From positions 5,110,501 to 5,174,500 of the forward strand of contig NZ_JAHREN010000001.1 of NCBI RefSeq assembly GCF_019084075.1: a stretch of DNA of 64,000 bases, given 5' to 3'. Below the pieces are notes generated by a model, which was given only the letters and a program-made list of their open reading frames with translations, ran no database searches and had not been told where the DNA came from. The stretch's first letter is position 1; every line of letters starts with the position of its first letter. The translations under genes were made by a program, and so were the position numbers. The DNA comes from Siccirubricoccus sp. G192. GTDB taxonomy: Bacteria; Pseudomonadota; Alphaproteobacteria; Acetobacterales; Acetobacteraceae. Positions 18,091 to 28,459 of this stretch are shown here, in pieces.

Positions 18091-20052
18091 ATGTGCGGCA
18101 TTGTCGGCCTCCTGGTTCCTGACGGCCTCGGCGACGAAAGCTCGGCGCGTGGCCTGATCGCCCGGATGCGCGACCGCCTGGTGCATCGCGGCCCGGATGA
18201 TGCCGGCACCTGGCTCGATGGCGCCGGCGGCCTGGCCTTCGGCTTTCGCCGCCTCTCGATCATCGATCTCTCCCCCGCCGGGCATCAGCCGATGCTTTCC
18301 GCCGATGGGCGCTACGCCATCATGATGAATGGCGAGGTCTATAATTTCGGCGAGATCCGTGCCGAGATCGATGCCGCCCGCGGCCCGCATCCCTGGCGCG
18401 GCCATTGCGACACCGAGGTCCTGGTGGAGGCGATCGCACTCTGGGGGGTCGAGGCGGCGATCCGCCGGGTCAATGGCATGTTCGCCCTGGCCATCTGGGA
18501 CCGGCGGGACCGCGTGCTCTCGCTGGCCCGCGACCGCATCGGCAAGAAGCCGCTCTACTACGGCTGGGCGGGCCACAGCTTCGTCTTCGGCTCCGAGTTG
18601 AAGGCGCTCTGGCCGCATCCGCAATTCGACTTCCGCGTCTCCGGCGAGGCACTCGCCGGCTTCCTGCAACTGGGCTATGTGCCGGGCGAGCAGACCATCT
18701 TCGCGTCCATCGCCAAGCTGCCCGGCGGCCGCCTGCTGCAAATGGACCAGCAGGCCCTCGCCCGGCGCCAGGCGCCCGCGCCGAGGGCCTATTGGGATCT
18801 GCGGGAGGTGGCCCTCGCCGGGCTGGAGGCGCAGGCCGCCGGCCATCCGGCCGCGGAGGAGGAACTGGAGGAGGTGGTGCAGGATGCGGTGGCTCGCCGC
18901 ATGACCGCCGATGTGCCGGTCGGCGCCTTCCTGTCCGGCGGCATCGACTCCAGCCTGGTGACCGCGATGATGGTCGCCACCTCCTCCGGCCCGGTGCACA
19001 GCTTCGCCATCGGCTTCGATGTCGGGGAGTGGAACGAGGCGCCGCATGCCCTTGCCGTGGCGCAGCATCTCCGCACCAACCATGTGGAATCCTATCTCAG
19101 CCGGGCCGAGATCCTGGCCGTGGTGCCCGAACTGGCGGGCATCTGCGACGAGCCCTTCGCCGATGATTCGATGATCCCGACCACGCTGCTCTGCCGCCTG
19201 GCCCGGCGCAGCGTCACCGTCGCCCTCTCGGGCGATGGCGGGGACGAGTTGTTCGCCGGCTACCAGCGCTATGCCGCCGTCGATAGCTGGCTCGACCGGC
19301 GCGCGGCCCTGCCGGCGCCCTTCCGCTCCCTCGCCAGCGGATTGGTGAACCACCTCGCCCGCCCCGCGGCGGGGCGATGGAGCAGCCCGCGGCTGGAGCG
19401 CCGCCTGCACCTGCTCGGCAACCTGCTTGAGGCGGGCGACGCGGAGCAACTCAATGAGATGCTGGTCTCGCAATCCCTCGACCCCGGCACCCTGCTGACC
19501 GCCCCCGGCGCCTTCGACCACCCCCTGGCCGCCAAGGCCTACCGGCTCGGCCGCTCGGCGCCGGTCGACCGCATGACCTTCATGGACACGGCGACCTACC
19601 TGGTGGACGACATCCTGGCCAAGGTGGACCGCGCCAGCATGTCCACCTCGCTCGAGGTCCGCTGCCCGCTGCTCGACTACCGGGTGATCGAATTGTCCTG
19701 GCGCTTCCCCGCCGCGGCCAAGTGCCGGAACGGCAAGGGCAAGCGGCCGCTGCGCGCGCTGCTCTACCGCCGCGTGCCGCGCGCCATCGTGGACCGGCCG
19801 AAGATGGGTTTCGGCGCACCGGTGGAAGTATGGCTGCGGCAGGAATTGCGTGGCTGGGCGGAGGCGCTGATGAGCCATGAGGCGCTGGCCGAGCACGGTC
19901 TGCTCGATGTCTGCGCCTGCCGCCGGCTCTGGGAGAATTTCGCGCATCACGGACGCGGCTATGACCGGGTGATCTGGAACCTGCTGATGTTCCAGGCCTG
20001 GCACGCTTCCATGAAGGCGATGGGCCGGGGCCAGATGGCGCTGGCGGCCTGA
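18091..20052 (+). CDS. Asparagine synthase (glutamine-hydrolyzing) family amidotransferase
   Basis: This 653-residue protein begins MCGIVGLL with catalytic Cys2, then VHRGPDDAGT and MNGEVYNFGE in the glutaminase domain. The synthetase half has FLSGGIDSSLV as the pyrophosphatase loop and ALSGDGGDELFAGYQRY. In polysaccharide loci such enzymes probably amidate uronic acid or amino sugar derivatives. It is a second, clearly distinct member beside the one at 12177-14126. It is convergent with a GT4 gene. Confidence 0.88.
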   Translation: MCGIVGLLVPDGLGDESSARGLIARMRDRLVHRGPDDAGTWLDGAGGLAFGFRRLSIIDLSPAGHQPMLSADGRYAIMMNGEVYNFGEIRAEIDAARGPHPWRGHCDTEVLVEAIALWGVEAAIRRVNGMFALAIWDRRDRVLSLARDRIGKKPLYYGWAGHSFVFGSELKALWPHPQFDFRVSGEALAGFLQLGYVPGEQTIFASIAKLPGGRLLQMDQQALARRQAPAPRAYWDLREVALAGLEAQAAGHPAAEEELEEVVQDAVARRMTADVPVGAFLSGGIDSSLVTAMMVATSSGPVHSFAIGFDVGEWNEAPHALAVAQHLRTNHVESYLSRAEILAVVPELAGICDEPFADDSMIPTTLLCRLARRSVTVALSGDGGDELFAGYQRYAAVDSWLDRRAALPAPFRSLASGLVNHLARPAAGRWSSPRLERRLHLLGNLLEAGDAEQLNEMLVSQSLDPGTLLTAPGAFDHPLAAKAYRLGRSAPVDRMTFMDTATYLVDDILAKVDRASMSTSLEVRCPLLDYRVIELSWRFPAAAKCRNGKGKRPLRALLYRRVPRAIVDRPKMGFGAPVEVWLRQELRGWAEALMSHEALAEHGLLDVCACRRLWENFAHHGRGYDRVIWNLLMFQAWHASMKAMGRGQMALAA

Positions 20053-20129
20053 GCCGGCACTGCGGCACGGCTTGTATCCTGCCGGCGGTTCCCGGCTCCG
20101 GGCCGCAAGGCCCTTTGCCGACCGGCGGC

Positions 20130-21329
20130 TCAGGCTGGCAGGCCGGGTCGGGCCTGGACCGTGCCGCACAGCCTTTGCAGGTGCTCGCGCAGCCCGGCGG
20201 TATTCCGCTGCCAGGTGAAGCGCTCCGCGCTGGCCCGCACCGCCTCCGCCGCCGGCGGATCGGCCAGGATCGACCGGATCGCCTCGGCGATCGCCGCCGG
20301 GGTCCGTTCCCGCAGCAGGCGCCCCGCCGCCGGCCGGTCCAGCGCCTCGGTCGCGCCATCCACCGCCGGTGTCACCACTGGCGTGCCGCAGGCCATGGCC
20401 TCGATCCAGGCATTCGCCAGGCCCTCGCTTTCCGAGGCCAGGGCCATCACATCCGCGGCTGCCAGGATCGCCGGCAATTGCCCATGCGGCACGCCGCCGA
20501 GCAGCCGCACCCGCCCGGCGACACCACGCGCCTCTGCCAGGGCGAGGAGCCGTGCCTGCTCCGGCCCCGACCCCGCCACCAGCAGCGTCGCATCCGGGAT
20601 CCCGGCCATCGCCTCGATGACGAGGTCGTGCCCCTTGCGCGGGATCAATGCCCCGAGGCTCACCACCAGCGGGCCGGTGACGCCCAGCTTCGCCTTCGCC
20701 GCCGCCCGGTCGAGCGGGCGGAACCGGTCCAGGTCGACCCCGGTATAGTGGACGCCGATCTTGGCGGCCTCCATGCCCATCGCCACCATGTCCTGGCGCA
20801 GCGACTGCGCCACCGTCAGCAACCCGTCCGCCTCGGCGGCCGCCCGCAGGATCTGCGCCCGGCATGCCCGCCGCGCGCCCCAGTAGTGGATATCCGCCCC
20901 GCGCGCCTTGATCGAGAAGGGCACCCCGAATTCCCGGGCGAGCCGTGCGGCCGCCGGACCGTCGGGATAGAAGAACTGGGCGTCGATCACGTCGAAATGG
21001 AAGCCTTCGGCCTGCCAGCGCCGCAGCACCTTGCGCGCCGCATGGACCAGCAGCGACGGGTTAAGGGGCCCGCTAAGGCCCGGCAAAGTCAGGAAGCGCG
21101 GCCGCGCCACCTGCACGCCCTTCCAGCACTCCGCTTCGGGAAGCGATCGCAGGTCGCGGTAGTGCGGGTGCAGGTCGAGCGGAAAGGGTGGCAGCCCGAT
21201 CGGGTTCACGACCCGGAGTTCGACACCCTCGCAGGCCGCCAGCCGCAAGGTCTGGTTCTCCACGAACACGCCGAAATTCGGCTGCGCCGCGTTCGGGAAC
21301 AAGGTCGACAGGGTCAGGACCCGCAGCAT
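20130..21329 (-). CDS. Glycosyltransferase family 4
   Basis: This 399-residue GT-B enzyme begins MLRVLTLSTLFPNAAQPNFGVF and has IKARGADIHYWG, GVDLDRFRPLDR, VVSLGALIPRKGHDL and the donor-site stretch ESEGLANAWIEAMACGTPVV. The frame is open 41 codons further upstream, but the ATG at 21329 starts the conserved domain directly. It stands alone, transcribed leftward, convergent with the amidotransferase gene. The upstream 297 bp are described separately. Confidence 0.88.
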   Translation of the reverse strand: MLRVLTLSTLFPNAAQPNFGVFVENQTLRLAACEGVELRVVNPIGLPPFPLDLHPHYRDLRSLPEAECWKGVQVARPRFLTLPGLSGPLNPSLLVHAARKVLRRWQAEGFHFDVIDAQFFYPDGPAAARLAREFGVPFSIKARGADIHYWGARRACRAQILRAAAEADGLLTVAQSLRQDMVAMGMEAAKIGVHYTGVDLDRFRPLDRAAAKAKLGVTGPLVVSLGALIPRKGHDLVIEAMAGIPDATLLVAGSGPEQARLLALAEARGVAGRVRLLGGVPHGQLPAILAAADVMALASESEGLANAWIEAMACGTPVVTPAVDGATEALDRPAAGRLLRERTPAAIAEAIRSILADPPAAEAVRASAERFTWQRNTAGLREHLQRLCGTVQARPGLPA

Positions 21330-21626
21330 TCGCGTTCCATATCGCCCATGCGCCGGCGCGGCGATGCCCGGGGCAGCATGCATCCTGTGGCGGCCAGCCG
21401 GGAGATTCACGGCATCACCTTCATGCGGAGCGGCAAGATCGGTCACATGCACGCCAGTAGCCTTTCAGGCATTTCGCAGGCCGGCGGCCCCTCCCGCCAA
21501 GGGAAGGTCGCACCACGCATCAGGGAAGTGCCCGACGGAGCCATTCCGGCATCCTAGATCATTTTTGGACGTCGAGTGCGATTTTGTTATTTCAAAGAAA
21601 CGTAATGCCCGCGGTGGCACCCCGTA
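21330..21626. other. 297-bp gap upstream of the GT4 gene
   Basis: No gene is supported here. A comparatively AT-rich patch around 21558-21605 may hold promoter elements for the leftward GT4 gene, but no clear -35/-10 or sigma-54 element could be named. Short frames read through it only as continuations of the neighbours. Confidence 0.3.
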
Positions 21627-23328
21627 TCAGCCGCCGACGGAAACCATGGGCCTGGTGGTGGATGGTGGGCCCGCCGCCACGTCCCGCAGCGTCCGCTCCG
21701 CCAGGAACAGCGCATCGAGCCAGAGATGCCGGCCCAGACGGTCCACCTCCTCGACGAGCGCCACGATCTGCGGCGCGGCGGCATCGCCCTGATCCAGGCG
21801 CAGCTCCTTGAGGGTACGCGGCGTGTCCTGGAAGAGGCGCCGCAGCAGCTCGGCCACGGCGGCGGCGGCACGCTGGCGCGGCCACTCCGGCTGGAGCCCC
21901 CGCCCTTCCAGGACCAGCAGGGCGAGAAGATAGGTCGCCCGCACCCGCCCGCCGGCTTCGCCCGGCTGCGAGGCCGGATCCGGCAGCAGCGGTTGCAGCG
22001 ACGGATTGGGCAGCAGAGCATCAATGCCCATCGTCCCGGAAAGCGCCACTGCCCGCCGGAGGCTGGCGGCGAGGACCGGCAGGAACAGATGCATGCGCCC
22101 GGTCGCCGCCGGCTCACCCAGCAATTGCGCCGCGGCGCGCCCCGCCTCGTCGCGCGGCAGGCCGGCGCCGAGCTGCTTCAGCAGCCGCCCCGGCTCGCTA
22201 TAGCCGAGCCAGGCCAGGTCCTGGACCATGCGCGGGATCGCGCCCTGGTCGTCCGCCGCGGCATGGCCGTTCCGGACCGCCACCAGCGCCAGCGCCCGGA
22301 ACAGCGACCGTTCATTGTCCTGGCCCGGTCCAGGCAGGATGTCCTGCAGCATCTCGTCCAGCAGCAGCGCGAATCCCGGCCCTTCATCGGGGAGATCCTG
22401 CGCCCGGTAGCGGTTGATCACCTGCCGCAGGGTCCGTCGGCTGTTGAGCAGCCCCGCCGGCAGGCAGGCGATGCCCAGCAGCGCTGCGCTCTCCAGGCTC
22501 GGGCGGCAGCGCAGCCCGAGCCGGAGCAGGTGCCGGGCCCGGGGAAGGTCCCGCTCGAACACGGCCGCGCGCGCGAAGCCATGATAGGTGGCGGCCATCT
22601 TCACCCGCACCTGCCGCGCCGGCAGGCCGAGCGCCTGGCCGAGCAGGGTGAGGTTGCACAGCGACGCCTTGAGGAAGCGCTCGGAATTCGAGGAAATGCC
22701 GATGCCGCGGGCATAGCGGGTCAGTTGCTCGGGGCAGAGGACGATCTGCCACCGGCTCGCGGCCAGGCGGGTCCACAGGTTGTAGTCCTCGACCGAGATG
22801 AGTTCGCGCGTCTCGTCGAAGCCGCCAAGCGCCATGAAGGCGTTGCGCCGCACGAGCACGGTGGGAATTGCAGATCCAGTTGCGGTCCCACAGATCCTCG
22901 AAGGTCAGCCGGAGCGGGACATTCATCGGCTGCTGGCAGATCAGGGCATGCACCAGCCCCACCTCCGGCGGCCTGGTATAGGGGAGCTGCCGCTCCAGCT
23001 TTTCCGGCAGCCATTGGTCATCCGCGTCGAGCAGCGCCAGCCATTCGCCGGTGGCCTCGCGCGCCCCGAGGTTGCGGGCCGAGGCGGGGCCGCCATTGGG
23101 CTTGCGGATCACCCGCACGCGGTCCCCATAGGCCTCCGCGACCGCGGCGGTCTCATCGGCGGAGCCGTCATCGACGACGATGATCTCGGCGGGCGGGACG
23201 GTCTGCGCCAGGACGCTGTCGATCGTCCGCGGCAGGCTCCTGGCGGCATTGTAGGCCGGGATGATCACGCTGACGCGGATTGCCCGCAGGTCCGGCTCCG
23301 TTCCGGCGGTCATTGCGCCCTCCGTCAT
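21627..23328 (-). CDS. Glycosyltransferase family 2 with long C-terminal extension, apparent frameshift
   Basis: The combined product is about 565 residues. The N-terminal GT-A domain shows VSVIIPAYNAARSLPRTIDS, VVDDGSADET and LALLDADDQW (metal-binding DxD). A +1 error at the G run 22863-22865 separates it from the second part; removing one G gives NWICNSTVLVRRNAFM, a normal GT2 continuation including GGFDETRELISVEDYNLW. After the GT2 domain come roughly 300 helical residues of no recognised family. Its start overlaps the upstream glycosyltransferase stop by four bases. Confidence 0.78.
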
Positions 23329-24567
23329 GCCCGGCTGCCAGGGCCGCTGGCGACAGCCTCATACATCCGCAGCATCTGCGGAATCACCGCCGCATCGGAA
23401 AAATTCTCCTCCACGTGCCGCCGGGCGGCCGCGGCCAGGCCGGCGCGCCGTACAGGATCGAGCATGGCGAGCAGCGCCTCCGCCAGGCCGCCGGTCCGGG
23501 CGATGTCCTGCCGGAGGGCGCCGGGCCCGGTGACATAGTGGAAATCCGGAGTGTCATGGCAGATCACCGGCAGGCCGCAGGACATGGCTTCCAGCAGCAC
23601 CATGCCGAACATCTCGAAAAGCGAGGGCAGCACGAAAAGGTCCGCGGCCTGATAGAGGGCATGCACCTCCGGCCGCGGCACGTCGATCAGGATGCGGGCA
23701 TCCTCGCCCAGGAGGCGCTCCGCCAGGGCCACCACCTCGGCCGTCTCGGGCTCCCGCCCACCCGCGACGACCAGCAGCATCCGCCCGCCGCAGGCGCGAT
23801 TGGCCGTGGCGAATTCCTCGATCAGCACGTCGATCCGCTTATGCCGCCGCCGGATGGCGGCGCAGCAGAACACCACGACCCGGTCCCCGGGCAGGCCGAG
23901 CCGCGCCCGGGCGGCCAGGCGGTCGCCGGGGGTGAAGCGCGCCGGGTCGATGAAATTCGGGATGGTGAAGGCGGCCTGGCCAAGCGGGCGTTGCGGCTCC
24001 CAGGCCGCGGCGGCGCCGGGGGTCAGGTGCTGCAGCCAATCGAAGCGGCGCAACATCTCCGGCGCCTCGCCGGTGCCATTGGCCAGGATCACGCGCGGCC
24101 GCGACAGGCCCCGGCGATGCGCAGCCGCCAGCATGCGGGCCAGAATTGGGTCCTGCACATGCACCACGTCGCAGTCCCTGCGGATCTGCCGCCAGAGATT
24201 GAAGGCGAAGCTCGTCTGCTCCACCTCGTAGGGGGAGCCCATGCCGTAGCGCCAGCCCCCCCACCCGTTCGAACAGCCGGGCGAGGTCGCGGGCCGCGCC
24301 GCTGGTCCGCCGGAAGCAATGCACCGTATCGCAGGCCGGGGGGCTGGCGGCACCGAAGAAGCGCACCGTCGCGGCGCTGCGGCGGAGGGCACCGGCCAGG
24401 TCTTCCGCCCAGGCCTCGATCCCGCGCCGCACATGGCCGACCCCCGAGCAGGCGATGGCGACCCGGATCCCCTTTGCCCGGTCCGGCCGGGGCCACTCGC
24501 CGGGCGCGACTCGGCCTTCCCGGTCCTTGCCGGCCAGTTCTCCGGCTTCGGCTGTCATGTCATCCAT
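23325..24567 (-). CDS. Glycosyltransferase family 4, apparent frameshift
   Basis: The combined product is about 413 residues. The N-terminal half reads RVAIACSGVGHVRRGIEAWA, and the C-terminal half has TIPNFIDPARFTPGD, CCAAIRRRHKRIDVL and the donor site FEMFGMVLLEAMSCGLPVI. The halves lie in two frames that meet in a C7 run at 24256-24262; six bases would restore FERVGGWRYGMGSPY. The ATG at 24567 was chosen as the first well-placed start, with 24558 and 24639 as alternatives. The downstream GT2 gene overlaps its end by four bases, so both act as one unit. Confidence 0.78.
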
Positions 24568-24873
24568 TGCCGTGCAGAACGCGGTGCCCGCAGGCGATGA
24601 CGCCTGGCCTGCGGCGGATGGAGGCCGGACCATCGGCATCGCCTGGACGATCAGTGCCGGGCCGCTGCCGCGTGTTCCAGCGAAGCGAAGTGCGAAGCGC
24701 AGCCATTGACCCTCAGGGGTGTGATCGGGAACACGGCCGGGATCGTAGCCTTCAGGATGTAAGACGGAAATGAAATTTCTGTACAGGGAAGCCTTTGGGA
24801 TGCCCTGCTACGGCCCGTCCTTCGGGCCAGGCTGCCGCGCCCCGGTGGCAGGGTGCGGGAAGCGCGATGGGGT
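24568..24873. other. 306-bp gap with no supported gene
   Basis: The gap lies between the end of the DxD protein gene and the start of the leftward glycosyltransferase pair, so it should hold the promoter of that pair. No clear promoter, terminator or conserved frame was seen. Confidence 0.3.
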
Positions 24874-25788
24874 TCAAGCCCGGCCGTGCAGGGCTTCGAT
24901 GGCCTGGAGGGCATGGTGCCGATAGGCCTTGCCGCAGTACCGGTAGCTCCCCATGAAGTGCACGAACTTGGCTTGGCCACCCAAAGGCTTCCCCAGATAG
25001 GTTTCGTAGATCGGCGGGGCGAGGACCATCAGGTCCGGCGAGTTGGCGGTGAGCAGGTTCATGGTGACCTGCTCCGTGCCCCATTCCGACCAGCGCCGGT
25101 CCAGGATACCGCCCATCCGGCTGGAGATATGCTCGACGATCGGCAGCCTTTCACCCGGTGGCAGTCCGGTGAAACCCGCACATCCCCTGATGTATTTCGT
25201 GGCGAAGGACGTGCTGAGGCAGTCGAGCCGGCTTTCGGCGACGATCTGGATGTGAAGGCTGTCGATGCCTTTTGCCTTTTCGATCGCACGGCTGACCGGC
25301 ACGACGCGGGCATCGACTTCCGCGGTCAAGGTGAAGGCGGTGCCGTGCCGCACGCAGTCCAGCACCTCGCCAAGCGGCATCAGGGTAAGCGTGTCGGAAT
25401 CGAGCTGAATGACATAGGCATCCGACCCCAGTTCCACGGCCTTCATGAGCCGCTCCCAGCATCCGCCCGCGGGTGTCGTACCCGAACGGACCTCGGAAAT
25501 ATGCATAATCCTGATGCCGCGCAGATGCTGCCGCAGCAGGGCGTGATGCTCGGTGGTCAGGGAGCCGTCGTCCAGGACAGCGAAGCGGCCCAGGCCCGTA
25601 TGATGGGCGAAGGATTTCGCGGCCAGCAGGTATATCAGGAAGTCGCGAGCACAGACCTGACTGAAGATGACCGCATCGCGCCCGCTTTCCCGGGTTGGTG
25701 GCGTATTCAGTACGGCCGAAATGGCCCGGTGATGGCGCCAGGCCTCGACCTTGGAATTGATGCGGCGGAGCAGTTCAGGAGCACTCAT
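24874..25788 (-). CDS. Putative GT-A fold glycosyltransferase-like protein
   Basis: This 304-residue protein has a YVIQLDSDTLTL segment near its middle, a DxD-type metal and donor-sugar motif, preceded by GRFAVLDDGSLT and followed by a C-terminal KFVHFMGSYRYCGK block. The layout resembles GT8/GT-A-like proteins, but I cannot place it in a named family. The ATG at 25788 was preferred over one nine codons upstream because a TGAGG ribosome-like site lies just before it. It is monocistronic as far as can be seen. Confidence 0.6.
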   Translation of the reverse strand: MSAPELLRRINSKVEAWRHHRAISAVLNTPPTRESGRDAVIFSQVCARDFLIYLLAAKSFAHHTGLGRFAVLDDGSLTTEHHALLRQHLRGIRIMHISEVRSGTTPAGGCWERLMKAVELGSDAYVIQLDSDTLTLMPLGEVLDCVRHGTAFTLTAEVDARVVPVSRAIEKAKGIDSLHIQIVAESRLDCLSTSFATKYIRGCAGFTGLPPGERLPIVEHISSRMGGILDRRWSEWGTEQVTMNLLTANSPDLMVLAPPIYETYLGKPLGGQAKFVHFMGSYRYCGKAYRHHALQAIEALHGRA

Positions 25789-26105
25789 TGCAACCTCAGT
25801 CACGTGCCGTTGCATTGGCCCGCATCAGACCAGACAATCGGCTGGATTCGATACCTTCTTGGTAATGAACTCACGCGGCGAGCGTAGGTGCAAGCGGCCA
25901 CGCAGCGGATTGTCTGCCGCCACCAGCCGGCAGCTACCAAGTTGCATGCGCGGTGCATCGGGGACACGATACCAGCCCAACGAATAGCTGGAGCCGATGG
26001 GTTAACCAACGCTGGACCTTGTTTGTTGATGTGCGATGCCGCCAGCCTGCAGCTAGCGGAAGGGGGCTGAGTGCCCTTTCTCCAGCCCGGCACAGCCTGC
26101 CCAAG
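25789..26105. other. 317-bp gap of lower GC content
   Basis: No convincing gene is present. The gap lies upstream of the DxD protein gene and after the stop of the methyltransferase gene and is visibly richer in A and T than the region's average. It may carry the promoter of the DxD protein gene. Confidence 0.3.
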
Positions 26106-26774
26106 CTAGCCGGCAGCACTTACGCGAACATCCACAAGCGCAGCGAGATGTGCATGCAGACGAGCCGAGCGCGGCAATATACGCGAAAAACATCGCGTGG
26201 CGAAACCTGTTGGAGGCCAGTTACGAGCTGCGTTCATCATATCGTAGGTGAAGTCATTCACGGGCCAGACCTCGGCCCCTGACGGCGCGCCTTTAGACAT
26301 GGTGACCTGACCGGCAATCTTGAGCAGGTCACGCAGTTGTCGTGGTGTATACTCCCGCACATGATAGGGCCACTCGCAGCGAGACAACGTCCAGTTTGGC
26401 GTACTCACAAAGATTCGCTCCCGCGCCACGCGGGCTAACTGGCGCACGAAAGCCTCATCTTGTTCGACATGCTCGATGACATCGACACAAGTAATGACGT
26501 CAACGCTCTTATCGGGAATCCCCTCCAGCGGGCCGATATGCACGTTGGGCCGTACGAGCCGTCCGTCGAGATCCTGACCACGGACTTCCCGTGCCGTCTT
26601 GGCCAAGATATCAAGGCCATTGCCAAGGCCACAGCCCACATCCAAAACCACCTTGTCCCGACAAATTGTGCGGGCCGCATACTCGTACCAAGGCAATTGT
26701 CCAGGGCCACGTCCGGCATCCACCGAAGTGTCGCCAACCTGTCGCACGGGACGGGCTACTTCAACTACGGCCAT
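26106..26774 (-). CDS. Class I SAM-dependent methyltransferase
   Basis: This 222-residue protein has the SAM-binding motif VVLDVGCGLGNGLDIL, a motif II/III region VDVITCVDVIEHVEQDEAF, and a later RIFVSTPNWT strand, a standard class I methyltransferase order. Base use is less GC-rich than in surrounding genes, as are the gaps on both sides, which suggests an acquired segment. It might methylate a glycan or lipid carrier. The substrate is unknown. Confidence 0.8.
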   Translation of the reverse strand: MAVVEVARPVRQVGDTSVDAGRGPGQLPWYEYAARTICRDKVVLDVGCGLGNGLDILAKTAREVRGQDLDGRLVRPNVHIGPLEGIPDKSVDVITCVDVIEHVEQDEAFVRQLARVARERIFVSTPNWTLSRCEWPYHVREYTPRQLRDLLKIAGQVTMSKGAPSGAEVWPVNDFTYDMMNAARNWPPTGFATRCFSRILPRSARLHAHLAALVDVRVSAAG

Positions 26775-27481
26775 GTGACCTCAGCCTCCACATCCTAATC
26801 TGGAAGGATATTACTCGGACGCCACCAGTTTTGATCACAAATTGTAGGAAGGAGGCAGGCAAAACGTGAGTGAGCGTGCCGCGATCGGTGGCGGCCGAGC
26901 CGCATTCTCACGCAGAAGTTGCATCAATGCAAAAGGGCAGACAGCCTGAACATGCAGTTGCCTCAGTATGACGCTCCGGCCCGCCGGTCATCTGGGCTGG
27001 CCAAGCTCGATGTGAGCGCATTCATCAGCGCAAGAGACGCACCCCCATGCGGCATCCGAGGGCGCCGCGGCCTTCGGGCAGGCGCAAGGAAGCGTCGGCA
27101 GCCGGCAGCAGCCCTCGATCGCGCCATCCTGCCGTGGCACCCGCTGCTGCATCCGGCACCTCGCCGTAATGTTGACGGCGGAATGGTCGCCACGGCATCG
27201 CAGCCGTGCCAACCTGCCTTCTCAACCCTGCGGGGATTCCAGGGAGGCTCCACAGGGGTGAAGCAGGTGCCGGAGGACGATATCGGCAGGCGATCGCCTG
27301 TCCGGACCAGGATTTCACGCAACGGAAGCTTCGCCGGAGCAGGCAGGATCGCCCTCCGGTCGCCGGATCGGGGCTGCGGATCAGTCCTGGGCATCCGGCG
27401 GCCGCGGGATGATGCTTCGCGCGAGGAAGCGCATGGCAGGACTGGTGCCGTTCGGGCGCCACCGGAAAGGAACCGCGTATC
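26775..27481. other. 707-bp region without a supported gene
   Basis: Open frames cross this region on both strands, but none has recognisable protein motifs, a ribosome site or sensible amino acid composition; they look like GC-driven shadows or remnants. It should contain the promoters of the divergent methyltransferase and UDP-glucuronate decarboxylase genes. It may hold a decayed gene. Confidence 0.35.
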
Positions 27482-28459
27482 ATGCCTTTGACCCGCAAAC
27501 GCGTCCTGGTGACAGGTGGGGCCGGGTTCCTGGGGTCCCACCTGTGCGAGCGGCTGGTGGCGGCCGGGCACGACGTGCTTTGCGTGGACAACTACTTCAC
27601 GGGCCGCAAGGACAATGTCGCGGCCCTGCTGGGCTTCGCCCGGTTCGAGGCATTGCGGCACGATGTGACCTTTCCGCTCTATGCCGAGGTGGATGAGATC
27701 TACAACCTGGCCTGCCCCGCCTCGCCGGTTCACTATCAATTCGATCCGGTCCAGACCACCAAGACCAGCGTGATCGGCGCCATCAACATGCTCGGCCTGG
27801 CGAAGCGGGTGAAGGCCAAGGTGCTGCAGGCCAGCACGAGCGAGGTCTATGGCGACCCGACAGTGCATCCGCAGCGGGAAGACTACCGCGGCAACGTGAA
27901 CCCGCTGGGCCCGCGTGCCTGCTACGACGAGGGCAAGCGCGTCGCCGAGACCCTGTTCTTCGACTATCATCGCCAGCACAAGGTGCGGGTCAAGGTTGCG
28001 CGGATCTTCAATACCTATGGTCCGCGCATGCATCCCAATGACGGCCGGGTCGTCTCCAACTTCATCGTGCAGGCGCTGCGGGGCGAGGATATCACGCTCT
28101 ATGGCACGGGCACCCAGACCCGCGCCTTCTGCTACGTCGATGACCTGCTCGATGGCTTCCTGCGGCTCATGGCCACCGATGACTCGGTGACCGGCCCCGT
28201 GAACCTCGGCAATCCGCAAGAGATCCAGGTCAGGGAATTGGCGGAACGCATCCTGCACCTGACCGGGTCCCGGTCCAGGATCATCTACCGCCCCCTGCCG
28301 CAGGACGACCCGATGCAGCGCTGCCCCGATATCACGCTGGCAAAGCGCCTGCTCGACTGGGAGCCGAAGGTTTCCCTGGACGAGGGGCTGGGCCAGACGA
28401 TCGCCTATTTCGACAGGCTGCTCACCGAGCGGGGGCCGCAGGTGGCCGTGGCATCGTAG
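27482..28459 (+). CDS. UDP-glucuronate decarboxylase (UDP-xylose synthase), SDR family
   Basis: This 325-residue enzyme converts UDP-glucuronate to UDP-xylose in the cytoplasm with NAD. It has [16 protein letters not shown] at the N-terminus, the family's [11 protein letters not shown] and [13 protein letters not shown] segments, STSEVYGDP, the catalytic CYDEGKR (YxxxK) and [20 protein letters not shown]. These match the UXS family closely over the whole length. It supplies a pentose donor to the surrounding glycosyltransferases. No UDP-glucose dehydrogenase gene is in the window. Confidence 0.93.
   Translation: MPLTRKRVLVTGGAGFLGSHLCERLVAAGHDVLCVDNYFTGRKDNVAALLGFARFEALRHDVTFPLYAEVDEIYNLACPASPVHYQFDPVQTTKTSVIGAINMLGLAKRVKAKVLQASTSEVYGDPTVHPQREDYRGNVNPLGPRACYDEGKRVAETLFFDYHRQHKVRVKVARIFNTYGPRMHPNDGRVVSNFIVQALRGEDITLYGTGTQTRAFCYVDDLLDGFLRLMATDDSVTGPVNLGNPQEIQVRELAERILHLTGSRSRIIYRPLPQDDPMQRCPDITLAKRLLDWEPKVSLDEGLGQTIAYFDRLLTERGPQVAVAS

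Noticed and set aside
17980-20865. 961-codon open frame on the minus strand
   Set aside because: It is the shadow of the amidotransferase gene on the plus strand, which has clear catalytic motifs.
27435-27448. GG-N10-GC match upstream of the UDP-glucuronate decarboxylase gene
   Set aside because: Only the invariant dinucleotides match; the -12 side is GTGC and chance matches are frequent at this GC content.
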